DNA of 64,000 nucleotides from Oscillospiraceae bacterium (GTDB taxonomy: Bacteria; Bacillota; Clostridia; Oscillospirales; Ruminococcaceae). The stretch spans positions 5,552-69,551 of the forward strand of contig SFJO01000012.1 of the NCBI GenBank assembly GCA_004555865.1. Reading direction: 5' to 3'. The position numbers and the translations under genes are program-made. The notes beneath the pieces are model-generated. The model did not search any database. It worked only from the letters and a program-made list of their open reading frames with translations, and was not told the origin of the DNA. This document shows, one piece after another, positions 24,930-33,589 of the stretch (its first letter is position 1; every line of letters begins with the position of its first letter).

Positions 24930-25465
24930 AGCAATATCAGGGGGCGTTGGAGGCGATTCTGTTCGCCCACGGTGAGCCCATCGGCACCGACCGCCTGGCC
25001 CAGGCCCTGGAGCTTGAGCCGGAGGTGGTTGAGCGCCTGCTGCTGAACCTGGAAAAGCAGCTGGAAAAGGCCGACCGTGGTTTGGTGCTTCTTCGGCTGG
25101 AGGACCGCTGGCAGTTGGCCACCAAAAACGAATATTCCGCGTATGTAAAGCGTGCGCTGGACAATCGCCGCAACGCGCCCCTCTCTCAGGCGGCGCTGGA
25201 GGTGCTGTCGGTCATCGCCTACAACCAGCCGGTTTCCCGCTCGTTCATCGACCAGGTGCGCGGGGTGGACTCCTCTTCGGTGGTGGCCGGCCTGTTGGAA
25301 AAAGGGCTGGTGCAGGAGGCTGGGCGGCTGGATCTGCCCGGGCACCCGGTGAGTTTTGCCACCACCGACGTGTTCCTGCGGTGCTTCGGCCTGAACAGCC
25401 TGAACGACCTGCCCAGCCTGCACGGGGAGGACGGCCCCGGCGCAGCTTCCGATACGGAGGGTTGA
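24920..25465 (+). CDS. scpB: Chromosome segregation and condensation protein ScpB
   Basis: The 181-residue product has two winged-helix domains. ALEAILFAHGEPI and the conserved QAALEVLSVIAYNQPVSRS segment with the IDQVRGVDSSS motif identify ScpB. It dimerises and binds ScpA to regulate the SMC ring. The C-terminus ends in a short Gly/Asp-rich tail. DUF2953 follows three bases later. Confidence 0.95.
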   Translation: MELKQYQGALEAILFAHGEPIGTDRLAQALELEPEVVERLLLNLEKQLEKADRGLVLLRLEDRWQLATKNEYSAYVKRALDNRRNAPLSQAALEVLSVIAYNQPVSRSFIDQVRGVDSSSVVAGLLEKGLVQEAGRLDLPGHPVSFATTDVFLRCFGLNSLNDLPSLHGEDGPGAASDTEG

Positions 25466-25468
25466 ACG

Positions 25469-26116
25469 ATGGGTGCGCTGCTGCTTGCCATTGGGCGGGT
25501 GCTTTTGTGGGTGCTGGCCCTTCTTCTGGCACTGGTGATCCTGCTTCTCGTGCTCCCCTTCACGGTGCAGTTTCGTGCGCAGGAGGGCGAAGCCCGGGCC
25601 TGGCTGACGTTTGGGCCGCTCCGCCTGAGCCTCTGGCCCCTGTCGCCCTGGCTGCTTCGGCTGGCGGCCCTGCTGCCGCAGGGAGCAGCGCCCAAAAGCC
25701 CCGCGCCCGCCCCCACGGAGCCAGCCGCCCCGAAGCCGAAACAGCCCGCCGCCCAACGCCTCGCGCAAGCGCTGCATCAGGCCGCCGATACGGCCGCAGC
25801 CGCCGGGCAGTTTGTGCGCCGGGCGCTCTGGTCATTGCGCATCCGCCATGTGCGGCTGGTGCTGCCGGTGTATGCCCCCGATGCGGCCGCCTGTGCCCTC
25901 GCCTGCGGGAAGGCCCATGCCGAACTGGGGGCTGCCTTCGGCCTGCTTCAGAACTTTTTCCGCATTGAAGTGGAGGAAGTCCGGATCGAGCCGGACTTCC
26001 TCGACCAGCGCGCCGAGAAGTTTGCCCTGAGCGGGCAGATCACCGCCCGGCTGTTGCCTCTGGCCATTGCCGGACTGCGCATGGTGTTCCGCCTGGCGGA
26101 CGCCAAAGCGGAATAA
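25469..26116 (+). CDS. DUF2953 membrane-anchored protein
   Basis: The product has 215 residues. One N-terminal membrane helix (about 8-32) is followed by FTVQFRAQEGEARAWLTFGPLRLSLWP, typical of DUF2953. A Pro/Ala/Lys-rich linker (about 70-100) comes before the conserved C-terminal domain. The latter is predicted to lie outside or at the membrane. Its role is unknown. It is always found near ytfJ/gerW in Firmicutes, consistent with the neighbour here, which hints at a link with sporulation or envelope. Confidence 0.8.
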   Translation: MGALLLAIGRVLLWVLALLLALVILLLVLPFTVQFRAQEGEARAWLTFGPLRLSLWPLSPWLLRLAALLPQGAAPKSPAPAPTEPAAPKPKQPAAQRLAQALHQAADTAAAAGQFVRRALWSLRIRHVRLVLPVYAPDAAACALACGKAHAELGAAFGLLQNFFRIEVEEVRIEPDFLDQRAEKFALSGQITARLLPLAIAGLRMVFRLADAKAE

Positions 26117-26216
26117 CCGCCGCTTGCCAAACATCATGGCTTCTGCTTATAATAAAAGAGGAAACGCGCAAAACCGCGCATACCGCCGGTTTTGCCCAAA
26201 CAGGGAGGATTAACGT

Positions 26217-26627
26217 ATGGCTGAACATCCGATCAACGGCCTGATGGGGGTCACCATGGACAAGATCCGGGAGCTGGTGAATTCCGACACCATCATCGGC
26301 GAGCCGGTCTCTCTGCCGGACGGCACCACCATTCTGCCCGTCTCGAGAGTAACCTTCGGCGTGGCCACCGGCGGCTCGGATTTTGCCGCCAAACAGAGCA
26401 AGGAGCTGTTCGGCGGCGGCAGCGGCGCCGGCGTCACCGTGGCCCCCGTGGCTTTTCTGGTGGTGAAGGACGGCAACGTCCGCACCATTCAGCTGGCCGA
26501 CCCCAACAACAGCCTGGAGCGGGCCATCACCATGCTGCCCGAGCTGGTGGACAAGCTGGCCGCCCTGCTGAAGAAGGAAAAGCCCGAGGCGCAGGCCCCA
26601 GCCGAAGACGGGCCGGATGCCCCCTGA
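26217..26627 (+). CDS. ytfJ: GerW-family sporulation protein YtfJ
   Basis: The 136-residue product carries the YtfJ signatures IIGEPVSLPDGTTILPVSRVTFG, a Gly-rich GGGSGAG stretch and APVAFLVVKDGNVRTIQL. Bacillus YtfJ (GerW) is a spore protein needed for normal germination, and the family is mostly confined to spore formers. A GGGAGG site lies eight bases from the ATG at 26217. Together with spoVM it argues that the lineage forms spores or recently did. Confidence 0.92.
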   Translation: MAEHPINGLMGVTMDKIRELVNSDTIIGEPVSLPDGTTILPVSRVTFGVATGGSDFAAKQSKELFGGGSGAGVTVAPVAFLVVKDGNVRTIQLADPNNSLERAITMLPELVDKLAALLKKEKPEAQAPAEDGPDAP

Positions 26628-26644
26628 GCAGCATTTCGGCGATC

Positions 26645-26724
26645 CGCCGGGCAAAGCCCGGCGTTTGCAATACGACCGGCTGGAAGCCGGACGACCCGGG
26701 GCTGCCGTTTTGTGCGGTCGCCCC
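26645..26724 (+). other. Three tandem hairpins between ytfJ and rluB
   Basis: Perfect CGCCGGGC/GCCCGGCG (26645-26663), CCGGCT/AGCCGG (26676-26690) and GGGGC...GCCCC (26698-26724) helices follow each other in a 115-base gap. There is no clean T-run. They could be mRNA processing or stability elements, or an rluB leader. No known RNA family was recognised. Confidence 0.45.
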
Positions 26725-26742
26725 TGAACAACAAGGAGAACT

Positions 26743-27651
26743 ATGGCACAGGAACGCATTCAGAAGGTGCTGGCGGAACAGGGACTTTGCTCCCGCCGGG
26801 CAGCCGAACAGATCATTCGGGAGGGCCGCGTCAAGGTCAACGGCCATCCCGTCACTTTGGGTGACAAAATGGACCCCCACCAGGACATTCTCTCGGTGGA
26901 CGGCCAGCGCATCTACATCCAGCGCAAGCGGGAATTCTATTACTATATGCTCAACAAGCCCCGCGGCTTTGTCACCACCACCAGCGATGAGCTGGGCCGC
27001 AAAACCGTTATGGACCTGATGGAGGGCGTGCCCGCCCGGGTGTTCCCCGTGGGCCGCCTGGACCGGGACAGCGAGGGCCTGCTGCTGCTGACCAACGACG
27101 GCGACTTCGCCAACCTGATGATGCACCCCTCCCACGGGGTGAGCAAGCTGTACCGGGTTACGGTGCGCCCCCGCGCCACCGAAGAACAGGTGGTGGCCCT
27201 GAGCCAGGGCGTGGAGCTGGACGACGGCACCCGCACCCAGCCCGCTGTGATCAACGTGGTGACCGACGAGCCGGAGCGCACCGTGCTGGAGATGACCATC
27301 CGGGAGGGCAAGAACCGGGAGATCCGCCGTATGTGCGAGGCCGTGGGTCTGGATGTGATCCGCCTGCGCCGCAACGCCATGGGCGCCGTGAAGCTGGGCA
27401 TGCTGCAGCCCGGCGAATACCGGGAACTTACCAAGTCGGAGCTGAATGCCCTGCGGGCCGCCGGCATCCGGGGCGTTTCCCGCCCGAAGCCGGAAGAGGC
27501 CGCCAAAAAGCCGGCCCGCCGCCCCGCTGAGGGAGCCAAGCGCGGCCCCCGTGCGGCAGGCAGCCGCCCCGGCGCACGCCCCACCGGCCGCCCCGGCAGC
27601 GGCAAAGGCCCGGCCCGCGGCCCCAAAAAGCCCGGCAGCCCCCGCGGCTGA
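26743..27651 (+). CDS. rluB: Pseudouridine synthase RluB/RsuA family
   Basis: The product has 302 residues. The S4 RNA-binding domain (about 2-60) and pseudouridine synthase core are clear: LNKPRGFVTTTSD, catalytic-Asp motif GRLDRDSEGLLLLTNDG, and EGKNREIRRMCEAVG. RluB modifies U2605 of 23S rRNA. The last 65 residues are a basic, Arg/Pro/Gly/Lys-rich low-complexity tail, probably RNA-binding and disordered. Linkage to scpAB and ytfJ is the usual Firmicute order. It ends at the terminator at 27737. Confidence 0.93.
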   Translation: MAQERIQKVLAEQGLCSRRAAEQIIREGRVKVNGHPVTLGDKMDPHQDILSVDGQRIYIQRKREFYYYMLNKPRGFVTTTSDELGRKTVMDLMEGVPARVFPVGRLDRDSEGLLLLTNDGDFANLMMHPSHGVSKLYRVTVRPRATEEQVVALSQGVELDDGTRTQPAVINVVTDEPERTVLEMTIREGKNREIRRMCEAVGLDVIRLRRNAMGAVKLGMLQPGEYRELTKSELNALRAAGIRGVSRPKPEEAAKKPARRPAEGAKRGPRAAGSRPGARPTGRPGSGKGPARGPKKPGSPRG

Positions 27652-27736
27652 ACCACCGTTTCTTTGGTAAATTGCGTAGGAGAAGCTCTCTAGGCTTTTT
27701 CTCCCGGAACAATTGAATAACGAGGCTTCTCTTGTG

Positions 27737-27783
27737 AAAAACCACAAAAATATTAGGTCATTCCTTTATTTTTGTGGTTTTTT
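27737..27783 (+). terminator. Terminator of the scpA-rluB operon
   Basis: AAAAACCACAAAAATA (27737-27752) pairs with TATTTTTGTGGTTTTT (27767-27782) and T continues. It is an AT-rich but long stem. Confidence 0.8.
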
Positions 27784-27794
27784 CAAAAAAGGTC

Positions 27795-27823
27795 TTGTGA
27801 CAAATTGTACGAAACAGTATAAT
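27795..27823 (+). promoter_or_regulatory. Promoter of the carboxyltransferase operon
   Basis: TTGTGA (27795-27800), 17 bases, TATAAT (27818-27823), 40 bases before the start. Confidence 0.75.
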
Positions 27824-27862
27824 GAAGCTAATTCTGAAATTGTTTTTATAGGAGGGCTGTTC

Positions 27863-29188
27863 ATGGCTTCAAAAAAGCTCGGCAAGGACGAGATCCTTGC
27901 TGCATTCTTCGATGAAGGCACCTACACCGGCCTGTTTGCGGACGGTGCCGTAAAGGCTGCCTACGGCTGCGCAGGCGGCCAGCCGGTGTATGCCGTGTGC
28001 CAGTGCGGTGAGGCCGTTTGTGCCAAAGAGTTGGACAAAACCGCTGCCGTTCTGGAGATGGCTGCAAAAACCGGTACCCCTGTGGTGACCTTCTACGATT
28101 GCGCCGGTGCCAAACTGGAAGAGGGCCTGGATCTGCTGGCTGCCAACAACAAGCTGGCCGGGGCCATTGCCAACATCTCCGGCGTGGTTCCCCAGGTGGC
28201 CGTGGTTCTGGGCGTGTGCGGCGGCAGCGCTGCGCTGAATGCCGCCTGCGCCGACCTGTGCGTGATGGCCAAGGACGCTCAGCTGTTCCTGACCGCCCCC
28301 TTCACCAGCGATGCCGCCGGTGATAAGGTGGAAAACGCAGGCAGCGCCGAACTGGCCGCCAAGGCCGGTGTGGCTTCCATTCTGGCGGAAGACGCAGCCG
28401 ATGCCGTGGCAAAGGCTGCCCAGCTGATCGCCCTGCTGCCCTCCAACAACCTGGCCGGCCCCGCCCTGTTTGACGTGCAGGCCCCCAAGGCGAACTTCCC
28501 CGCCCAGTACAAAGCAGCGGATGCCGCTGCCGCTCTGGCGGACGAGGGCAGCCTGGTGGAGCTGTTCGGCGGCTTCGGCAAAAATGTTTACACCGCGCTG
28601 GCTGCCGTCAACGGCAGCGCCGTGGGCATTGCCGCCACCGAGGCTTCCGGCCTGTGCCACAACTGCGTGGTCAAGCTGTCCCGCTTCGTGCGCCTGTGCG
28701 ATGCCTTCAGCATTCCGGTGGTCACCGTGGTCAACACCAACGGCTTCGTGCCCAGCGTCAGCGATGACGTGGCCGGCGGCATCCGTGAGGCGGCCCGCCT
28801 GTGCGCCACTTACGCCGATGCCACCACCGCCAAGGTGGCCGTTGTGGCCGGCAAGGCCGTCGGTCCGGTCTACACCGCTCTGGCCAGCGCCGATGTGACC
28901 ATCGCCCTGCCCGGTGCCGTGATTGCCCCGGTTGCCCCCGAAACCGCCGTGACCATCCTGTACAAGGACGAGATCGACGCCGCCGAGAGCATTCCCGCCG
29001 CCACCAAGGCCAAGGCCGCCGAGTACGTGAAGAACGTCTGCGGCGCTGAGGCCGCTGTGGCCGCTGGGCTGGCCACCATGGCCGTGAAGGCGGACGAGGT
29101 GCGCGGCGCTGTGGCGAGCGCGCTGGATATGACTGCCAGCAAGCGGGTGCAGCGCCTGCCCAAGAAGCACGGCAACATGGCCCTGTAA
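27863..29188 (+). CDS. Acyl-CoA carboxylase carboxyltransferase subunit (12S-like)
   Basis: The 441-residue product belongs to the crotonase-fold carboxyltransferase family but is shorter than the usual 500-520. The N-terminal half has VVTFYDCAGAKLEEGL and VAVVLGVCGGSAALNAACADLCVMAKDAQLFLTAP, matching the oxyanion region of MmdA/PccB. The C-terminal half has LSRFVRLCDAFSIPVVTVVNTNGFVP. Partner proteins would be the biotin carrier and the pyruvate/oxaloacetate-type carboxyltransferase encoded next, as in Propionibacterium transcarboxylase (12S, 1.3S and 5S subunits). The acyl-CoA substrate is not certain. The ATG at 27863 follows GGAGGG. Codon use is strongly biased, suggesting high expression. 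Confidence 0.82.
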   Translation: MASKKLGKDEILAAFFDEGTYTGLFADGAVKAAYGCAGGQPVYAVCQCGEAVCAKELDKTAAVLEMAAKTGTPVVTFYDCAGAKLEEGLDLLAANNKLAGAIANISGVVPQVAVVLGVCGGSAALNAACADLCVMAKDAQLFLTAPFTSDAAGDKVENAGSAELAAKAGVASILAEDAADAVAKAAQLIALLPSNNLAGPALFDVQAPKANFPAQYKAADAAAALADEGSLVELFGGFGKNVYTALAAVNGSAVGIAATEASGLCHNCVVKLSRFVRLCDAFSIPVVTVVNTNGFVPSVSDDVAGGIREAARLCATYADATTAKVAVVAGKAVGPVYTALASADVTIALPGAVIAPVAPETAVTILYKDEIDAAESIPAATKAKAAEYVKNVCGAEAAVAAGLATMAVKADEVRGAVASALDMTASKRVQRLPKKHGNMAL

Positions 29189-29246
29189 GCCAGCGGATTC
29201 TGCTGCCTTTTGAACATTCAATATAAAACTTGTGGAGGAAAATACC

Positions 29247-29702
29247 ATGAAATACTTCAACATTACTGTGAACGGCGTTGCTTACAACGTGACCGTGGAA
29301 GAGTCTGCTGCCGGTGCCGCTCCTGTGGCTGCCCCCGTGGCCGCTCCCGCTCCTGTGGCTGCTGCTGTGCCCTTTGCCCCTGTGGCCCCCGCTGCTCCGG
29401 TTGCTCCCATCGCCCCTGTGGCCCCCGCGCCCGTGGCCGCTCCCGCTCCTGCGGCAGCTCCTGCTCCCGCCGCTGCGCCCGCTGCCGGTGCCGTGCAGGT
29501 CAACTCTCCCATGCCCGGCAACATCCTGGATGTGAAGGTCAGCGCCGGTCAGGCTGTGCAGGCCGGTGACGTGCTGGTCATTCTGGAGGCCATGAAGATG
29601 GAGAACGAGATCGTTGCGCCTCAGGACGGCACCGTTGCTTCCGTGAGCGTGAAGAAGGGTGATACTGTCAACTCCGGTGATCTGCTGGTTTCCATGAACT
29701 GA
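29247..29702 (+). CDS. Biotin carboxyl carrier protein
   Basis: The product has 151 residues. A short N-terminal beta segment (1-20) is followed by a 65-residue Ala/Pro/Val linker and a biotinyl domain (about 82-151). The biotinylation motif EAMKM carries Lys 117. The carrier swings the carboxyl group between two active sites. A GGAGG site lies eight bases before the ATG at 29247. It is flanked by the two carboxyltransferase genes, the expected order for a decarboxylase or transcarboxylase complex. Confidence 0.95.
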   Translation: MKYFNITVNGVAYNVTVEESAAGAAPVAAPVAAPAPVAAAVPFAPVAPAAPVAPIAPVAPAPVAAPAPAAAPAPAAAPAAGAVQVNSPMPGNILDVKVSAGQAVQAGDVLVILEAMKMENEIVAPQDGTVASVSVKKGDTVNSGDLLVSMN

Positions 29703-29726
29703 AACCGCACCGAATGAGAGAGGTGA

Positions 29727-31136
29727 ATGAGATTGGCTAAGAAACCTGTCAAGATTACCGAGGTCGTGCTGCGCGATGCGCACCAGTCCCTGTTGGCCAC
29801 CCGTATGACCACCGACGAGATGCGGCCCATCCTGCCCGCCATCGACGAAGTGGGCTACTACTCGGTGGAGTGCTGGGGCGGCGCCACCTTCGACGCCTGC
29901 ATCCGTTTCCTGGATGAGGACCCCTGGGAGCGCCTGCGCATCCTGCGCAAGGAAATGCCCAACACCAAGCTGCAGATGCTGTTCCGCGGCCAGAATATGC
30001 TGGGCTACCGGCACTACGCCGACGATGCGGTGGAGTACTTCGTGCAGAAGAGCGTTGCCAACGGCATTGACATCCTGCGCATCTTCGATGCTCTGAACGA
30101 TCCCCGCAACCTGGAAACCGCCATTAAGGCCGCCATTAAGGAAAAGGCCCATGTGCAGGGCTGCATCAGCTACACGCTGAGCCCCGTGCACGACAACGCC
30201 TATTTTGCCAAATACGCCAAAACCCTGGAGGAGATGGGTGCAAACTCCATCTGCATCAAGGATATGGCGGGTCTTTTGACCCCCACAAGCACCGCAGAGC
30301 TGGTAAAGGCTCTGAAAGAGACTGTCTCCATCCCTGTGGACATTCACAGCCATTACACCTCTGGTCTGGCTTCCATGTCCATCCTGAAGGGCATTGAGAG
30401 CGGCGCCGACATCGTGGATACCGCCATCAGCCCCTTGGCCCTGGGCACCAGCCATATGCCCACTGAGAGCCTGGTGGCCGCCCTTCAGGGCACCGATTAC
30501 GACACCGGCCTGTCTCTGAAGAAGCTGAACGTGGTGCGTGCTTACTTCGCCAAGCTGCGTGAGAAGTACATCGCTAACGGCCAGATCAACCCCAAGATGC
30601 TGGGCGTGGACGCCAACACTCTGCTGTATCAGGTGCCCGGCGGCATGCTGTCCAACCTGTTGAAGCAGCTGACCGACGCCGGCAAGGCCGACCAGTTGGA
30701 GGCCGTGCTGGAGGAGATTCCCCGCGTCCGCAAGGATTCCGGCTATCCCCCGCTGGTTACTCCCACCAGCCAGATTGTGGGCACCCAGGCCGTGTTCAAC
30801 GTGATTCTGGGCCAGCGCTACAAGATGGTCACCAAGGAGTTCAAGGGCCTGGTGCGCGGCGATTACGGCCGCACCCCCGCCCCCATCAGCCCCGAGTTCA
30901 CCAAGCAGATTCTGGGTGACACCCAGCCCATCACCTGCCGCCCGGCAGACCTGCTGGAGCCCGAGGTTGCCAAGATGAAGGCCGAGGCCGCTAAGTGGGC
31001 CATTCAGGAAGAGGATGCCCTCACCTACGCCATGTTCCCCCAGGTTGCGCCCAAGTTCTTTGAGAAGCGCGCCCTGAAGCTGGCCGGTGTGGACCCCGAC
31101 CATGCGGATTTCGCCGCAAAGACCACCATCGTGTAA
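29727..31136 (+). CDS. Oxaloacetate decarboxylase alpha / transcarboxylase 5S-type subunit
   Basis: The product has about 469 residues in a TIM-barrel HMGL-like carboxyltransferase fold. LRDAHQSLLATRM (start of barrel), the Zn ligand motif HSHYTSG and the carbamylated-Lys motif CIKDMAGL are present. The C-terminal conserved carboxylase region runs to about 440. It lacks the fused biotinyl domain of OadA, so it must use the separate carrier. It transfers carboxyl between oxaloacetate/pyruvate and biotin. The real start may be TTG at 29733 (MAKKPVKITEV), with AGAGGTG at good spacing; ATG at 29727 is too close to that site. No membrane beta subunit or biotin carboxylase is encoded nearby. Confidence 0.9.
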   Translation: MRLAKKPVKITEVVLRDAHQSLLATRMTTDEMRPILPAIDEVGYYSVECWGGATFDACIRFLDEDPWERLRILRKEMPNTKLQMLFRGQNMLGYRHYADDAVEYFVQKSVANGIDILRIFDALNDPRNLETAIKAAIKEKAHVQGCISYTLSPVHDNAYFAKYAKTLEEMGANSICIKDMAGLLTPTSTAELVKALKETVSIPVDIHSHYTSGLASMSILKGIESGADIVDTAISPLALGTSHMPTESLVAALQGTDYDTGLSLKKLNVVRAYFAKLREKYIANGQINPKMLGVDANTLLYQVPGGMLSNLLKQLTDAGKADQLEAVLEEIPRVRKDSGYPPLVTPTSQIVGTQAVFNVILGQRYKMVTKEFKGLVRGDYGRTPAPISPEFTKQILGDTQPITCRPADLLEPEVAKMKAEAAKWAIQEEDALTYAMFPQVAPKFFEKRALKLAGVDPDHADFAAKTTIV

Positions 31137-31155
31137 TCGCCCCTTAAAACACAGC

Positions 31156-31195
31156 AAAGCCCCCATCCGAACGGCCGGTTCGGATGGGGGCTTTT
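31156..31195. terminator. Bidirectional terminator
   Basis: AAAGCCCCCATCCGAAC and its perfect complement flank a short loop, with T-run on the + strand. It ends the carboxyltransferase operon and may also serve the convergent YoaK gene. Confidence 0.9.
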
Positions 31196-31230
31196 TGCTT
31201 GCGATTGATTTTCGGAATTATCGTTCACGC

Positions 31231-31974
31231 TCAGCGGTGCTTTTCTTCCAGATGTTCCAGCTTCTGCTCGGCTTTTTCCTCCACGGTGCAAAGTTCCCGC
31301 TCCAGTTTGCGTCCCACCGCCTGCAGCTCTTTCTCGTCCGTTTTCCAGAACATGAGCAGAAAGCTGACGCTCAGCAGCGCACTGCTGACCCAGATGACCC
31401 ACATACCAAACCGCATGGTCATCAGGCTGCCCGCAGCCGCACCGGCCCCGAACAAAACGATGGTGCCGAAGTATTGCAGCGCCCGGCTGAGCACCGCCGG
31501 GTCACGGTATTTCAACCAGTCATACAGATACTGGGTGCCGCTGCGCAGATTGCCAATGCACATGGTGGTGGAGCAGACATTGCCCCGCACCTTGCGGAAG
31601 GTCTGCACCTGCATGGCGCACACAAAGCTCACCAGCGCGTTGGCCAGCAGATTCATGCTTTGGGGAACAAACCCCACCGCCACCAGCAGCAGGATCTCAA
31701 TGGCCAGCACCAGCTGCCGCCAGTGGAGCTTTTCCATCCGGTGAAACCGTTCGTGTATGGCCTCGGCAAACAGCACGCCTGCCACAAAGGCCAGCAGGGG
31801 CACCAGATAATGCCCCACCCGCTCAAAATTGCCCTCGCACAGGTTGGTGGCCAGCAGCACGATGTTCCCGGTCTGCGCATTGGCGAACACCTTGCCCCGG
31901 CCGATGTAGGTGTAGGCATCCTGAAAACCGCCGGAGAGGGTTAAAAACACGGAATTGCGAAAGGCTTCGGACAT
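31231..31974 (-). CDS. YoaK (DUF1275) family membrane protein
   Basis: The product has 247 residues and about six membrane helices. FLTLSGGFQDAYTYIGRGKVFANAQTGNIV is the DUF1275 hallmark, as is SFVCAMQVQTFRKVRGNVCSTTMCIGNLR. Its cellular role is unknown. A C-terminal charged helix (about 205-247) is longer than usual. The start at 31974 has only a weak ribosome site; it lies 22 bases after the aminotransferase gene, so translation may depend on that gene. Confidence 0.85.
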   Translation of the reverse strand: MSEAFRNSVFLTLSGGFQDAYTYIGRGKVFANAQTGNIVLLATNLCEGNFERVGHYLVPLLAFVAGVLFAEAIHERFHRMEKLHWRQLVLAIEILLLVAVGFVPQSMNLLANALVSFVCAMQVQTFRKVRGNVCSTTMCIGNLRSGTQYLYDWLKYRDPAVLSRALQYFGTIVLFGAGAAAGSLMTMRFGMWVIWVSSALLSVSFLLMFWKTDEKELQAVGRKLERELCTVEEKAEQKLEHLEEKHR

Positions 31975-31996
31975 TTGCCCATGTGGATGGTACCAC

Positions 31997-33316
31997 TTAC
32001 GCAATGCGCTCACCTTCCATGTCCGCGCTGCCCACCTGCATGGATGCCAGAGACTCCAAGGCAGCCAGACGCACACAGATCGTGAACAGCCGAACCGCCG
32101 GTTCGATCTCCTCCAGGCTGGCGTAGCTGGGGGCCAGGCGGATGTTCCGGTCCTCCGGGTCGCGGCCGCAGGGCCAGGTGGCGCCCGCGGGGGTGAACTT
32201 TACTCCGGCCTTTTTACACAGCTCCACCGTGCGGGCTGCACAGCCCGGCAGCGTGTTGAACGAGATAAAGTAGCCGCCCTTTGGCTCGGTCCAGCTTCCG
32301 GCCCCGCTGCGGGCCAGGTCCTCCTTCAGGATGGCCTCCACCCGCTCAAACTTGGGGCGCAGCAGATCGGCATGGCGCGCCATGTGTGCCTTCAGCCCGG
32401 CCGTGTTGCGAAAGAACCGGGCCTGACGCAGCTGGTTCAGCTTATCCGGGCCAATGGTGGCAAACTTCCACACCCGGCGCAGCTCGATCAGGTTGGCTGC
32501 GCTGGCCGCCACCCCGCTGATGCCCGCCCCGGGGAAGGCCGCCTTGCTGGTGGAGCAGAACTCATACACCAGATCCGGGCTGCCAGCCTGCTCACACAGG
32601 CTCAGAATGTCCGGCAGTGGCTCGGCATCCTCCGGGTACAGGTCATGCACACAGTAGGCATTGTCCCAGAAAATGCGGAAATCCTTTGCCGCAGGCTTCA
32701 GGTTTGCAAACCGTTTCACTACCTCATGGCTGAACACCACGCCGGTGGGGTTCTGGTACTTGGGCACGCACCAGATGCCCTTGATGCTCGCGTCCTCGCG
32801 CACCAGCCGCTCCACCAGGTTCATATCCGGGCCGTCCGGCAGCATGGGCACGGGCACCAGTTCAAAGCCGAAGTGCTCGGTCATGGCAAAATGCCGGTCG
32901 TAGCCGGGCACCGGGCAGAGGAACTTCCGGTCCGGCACCTGACACCAGGGGGTGCCGCCCAGCAGCCCGTCAATCATGGCGTGGCTCAGGATGTCGAACA
33001 TCAGGGTCAGGCTGCTGTTGCCGCCCACGATCACCTGTTCGGGGCGGCAGCCCACCATGCCGGCCAGCAGGGCCTTCGCCTCAGGAATGCCGTCCAGCCC
33101 GCCATAGTTCCGGCAGTCGGTGCCGTCCACGCTGTCCAGCACCGAACCGCTGTTCACCTCGTCCAGCATCTTGCGGGAGAGCTCCAGCTGTTCCGGGGAC
33201 GGTTTTCCGCGGGAGAGGTCCAGGTGCAGCCCCTGCTGCTCCATCTCCCGATAGGCAGCCGACAGTTTGCGGTACTCCCGCTGCAATTCTCTCTGGCTCA
33301 TTTCCTGATAGCGCAT
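31997..33316 (-). CDS. PLP-dependent class I aminotransferase (aspartate aminotransferase-like)
   Basis: The product has 439 residues. It matches the aspartate aminotransferase-like branch (PF12897 type) rather than classical AspC. Motifs include LDLSRGKPSPEQLELS, GGNSSLTLMFD, PGYDRHF, KYQNPTGVVFS, and the PLP-binding Lys in STSKAAFPGAGISG. It probably interconverts an amino acid and its 2-oxo acid using PLP. The ATG at 33316 follows GGAG; upstream in-frame codons overlap the promoter region. It is divergent from lysR and co-directional with the YoaK gene. Confidence 0.88.
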   Translation of the reverse strand: MRYQEMSQRELQREYRKLSAAYREMEQQGLHLDLSRGKPSPEQLELSRKMLDEVNSGSVLDSVDGTDCRNYGGLDGIPEAKALLAGMVGCRPEQVIVGGNSSLTLMFDILSHAMIDGLLGGTPWCQVPDRKFLCPVPGYDRHFAMTEHFGFELVPVPMLPDGPDMNLVERLVREDASIKGIWCVPKYQNPTGVVFSHEVVKRFANLKPAAKDFRIFWDNAYCVHDLYPEDAEPLPDILSLCEQAGSPDLVYEFCSTSKAAFPGAGISGVAASAANLIELRRVWKFATIGPDKLNQLRQARFFRNTAGLKAHMARHADLLRPKFERVEAILKEDLARSGAGSWTEPKGGYFISFNTLPGCAARTVELCKKAGVKFTPAGATWPCGRDPEDRNIRLAPSYASLEEIEPAVRLFTICVRLAALESLASMQVGSADMEGERIA

Positions 33317-33495
33317 GGTCGTTCTCCAATCTATTGCGCGCCCGCCGGGCGCGGTTCGTTTCCGGGCCCCTCCGGATCGGTCCGGGCTGCTTGCGGGTGC
33401 CCGGGACTTCCAAAGGGGTTTTGAGGCGGCACGGTTTTGGGCCCGCATTCCCCCTCATCGGCATGTTCCACTTCTTGTATTTTGTGCCGTTTTGT

Positions 33496-33524
33496 ATTAT
33501 ACTGTGGGCACATACATTTGTAAA
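33496..33524 (-). promoter_or_regulatory. Promoter of the aminotransferase-YoaK operon
   Basis: TTTACA (33524-33519), 17 bases, TATAAT (33501-33496), in the region divergent from lysR. Confidence 0.7.
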
Positions 33525-33589
33525 ATATATGTTTTGCATGAAATTCATATCATTTGATTATAATAAATTTCAAGGAGGAGCCTCCCGCC

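Noticed and set aside
28758..31166. Open frame of about 800 codons on the - strand opposite the carboxyltransferase operon
   Set aside because: His/Gly-rich antisense translation of strongly biased codons; the + strand genes have clear active-site motifs.
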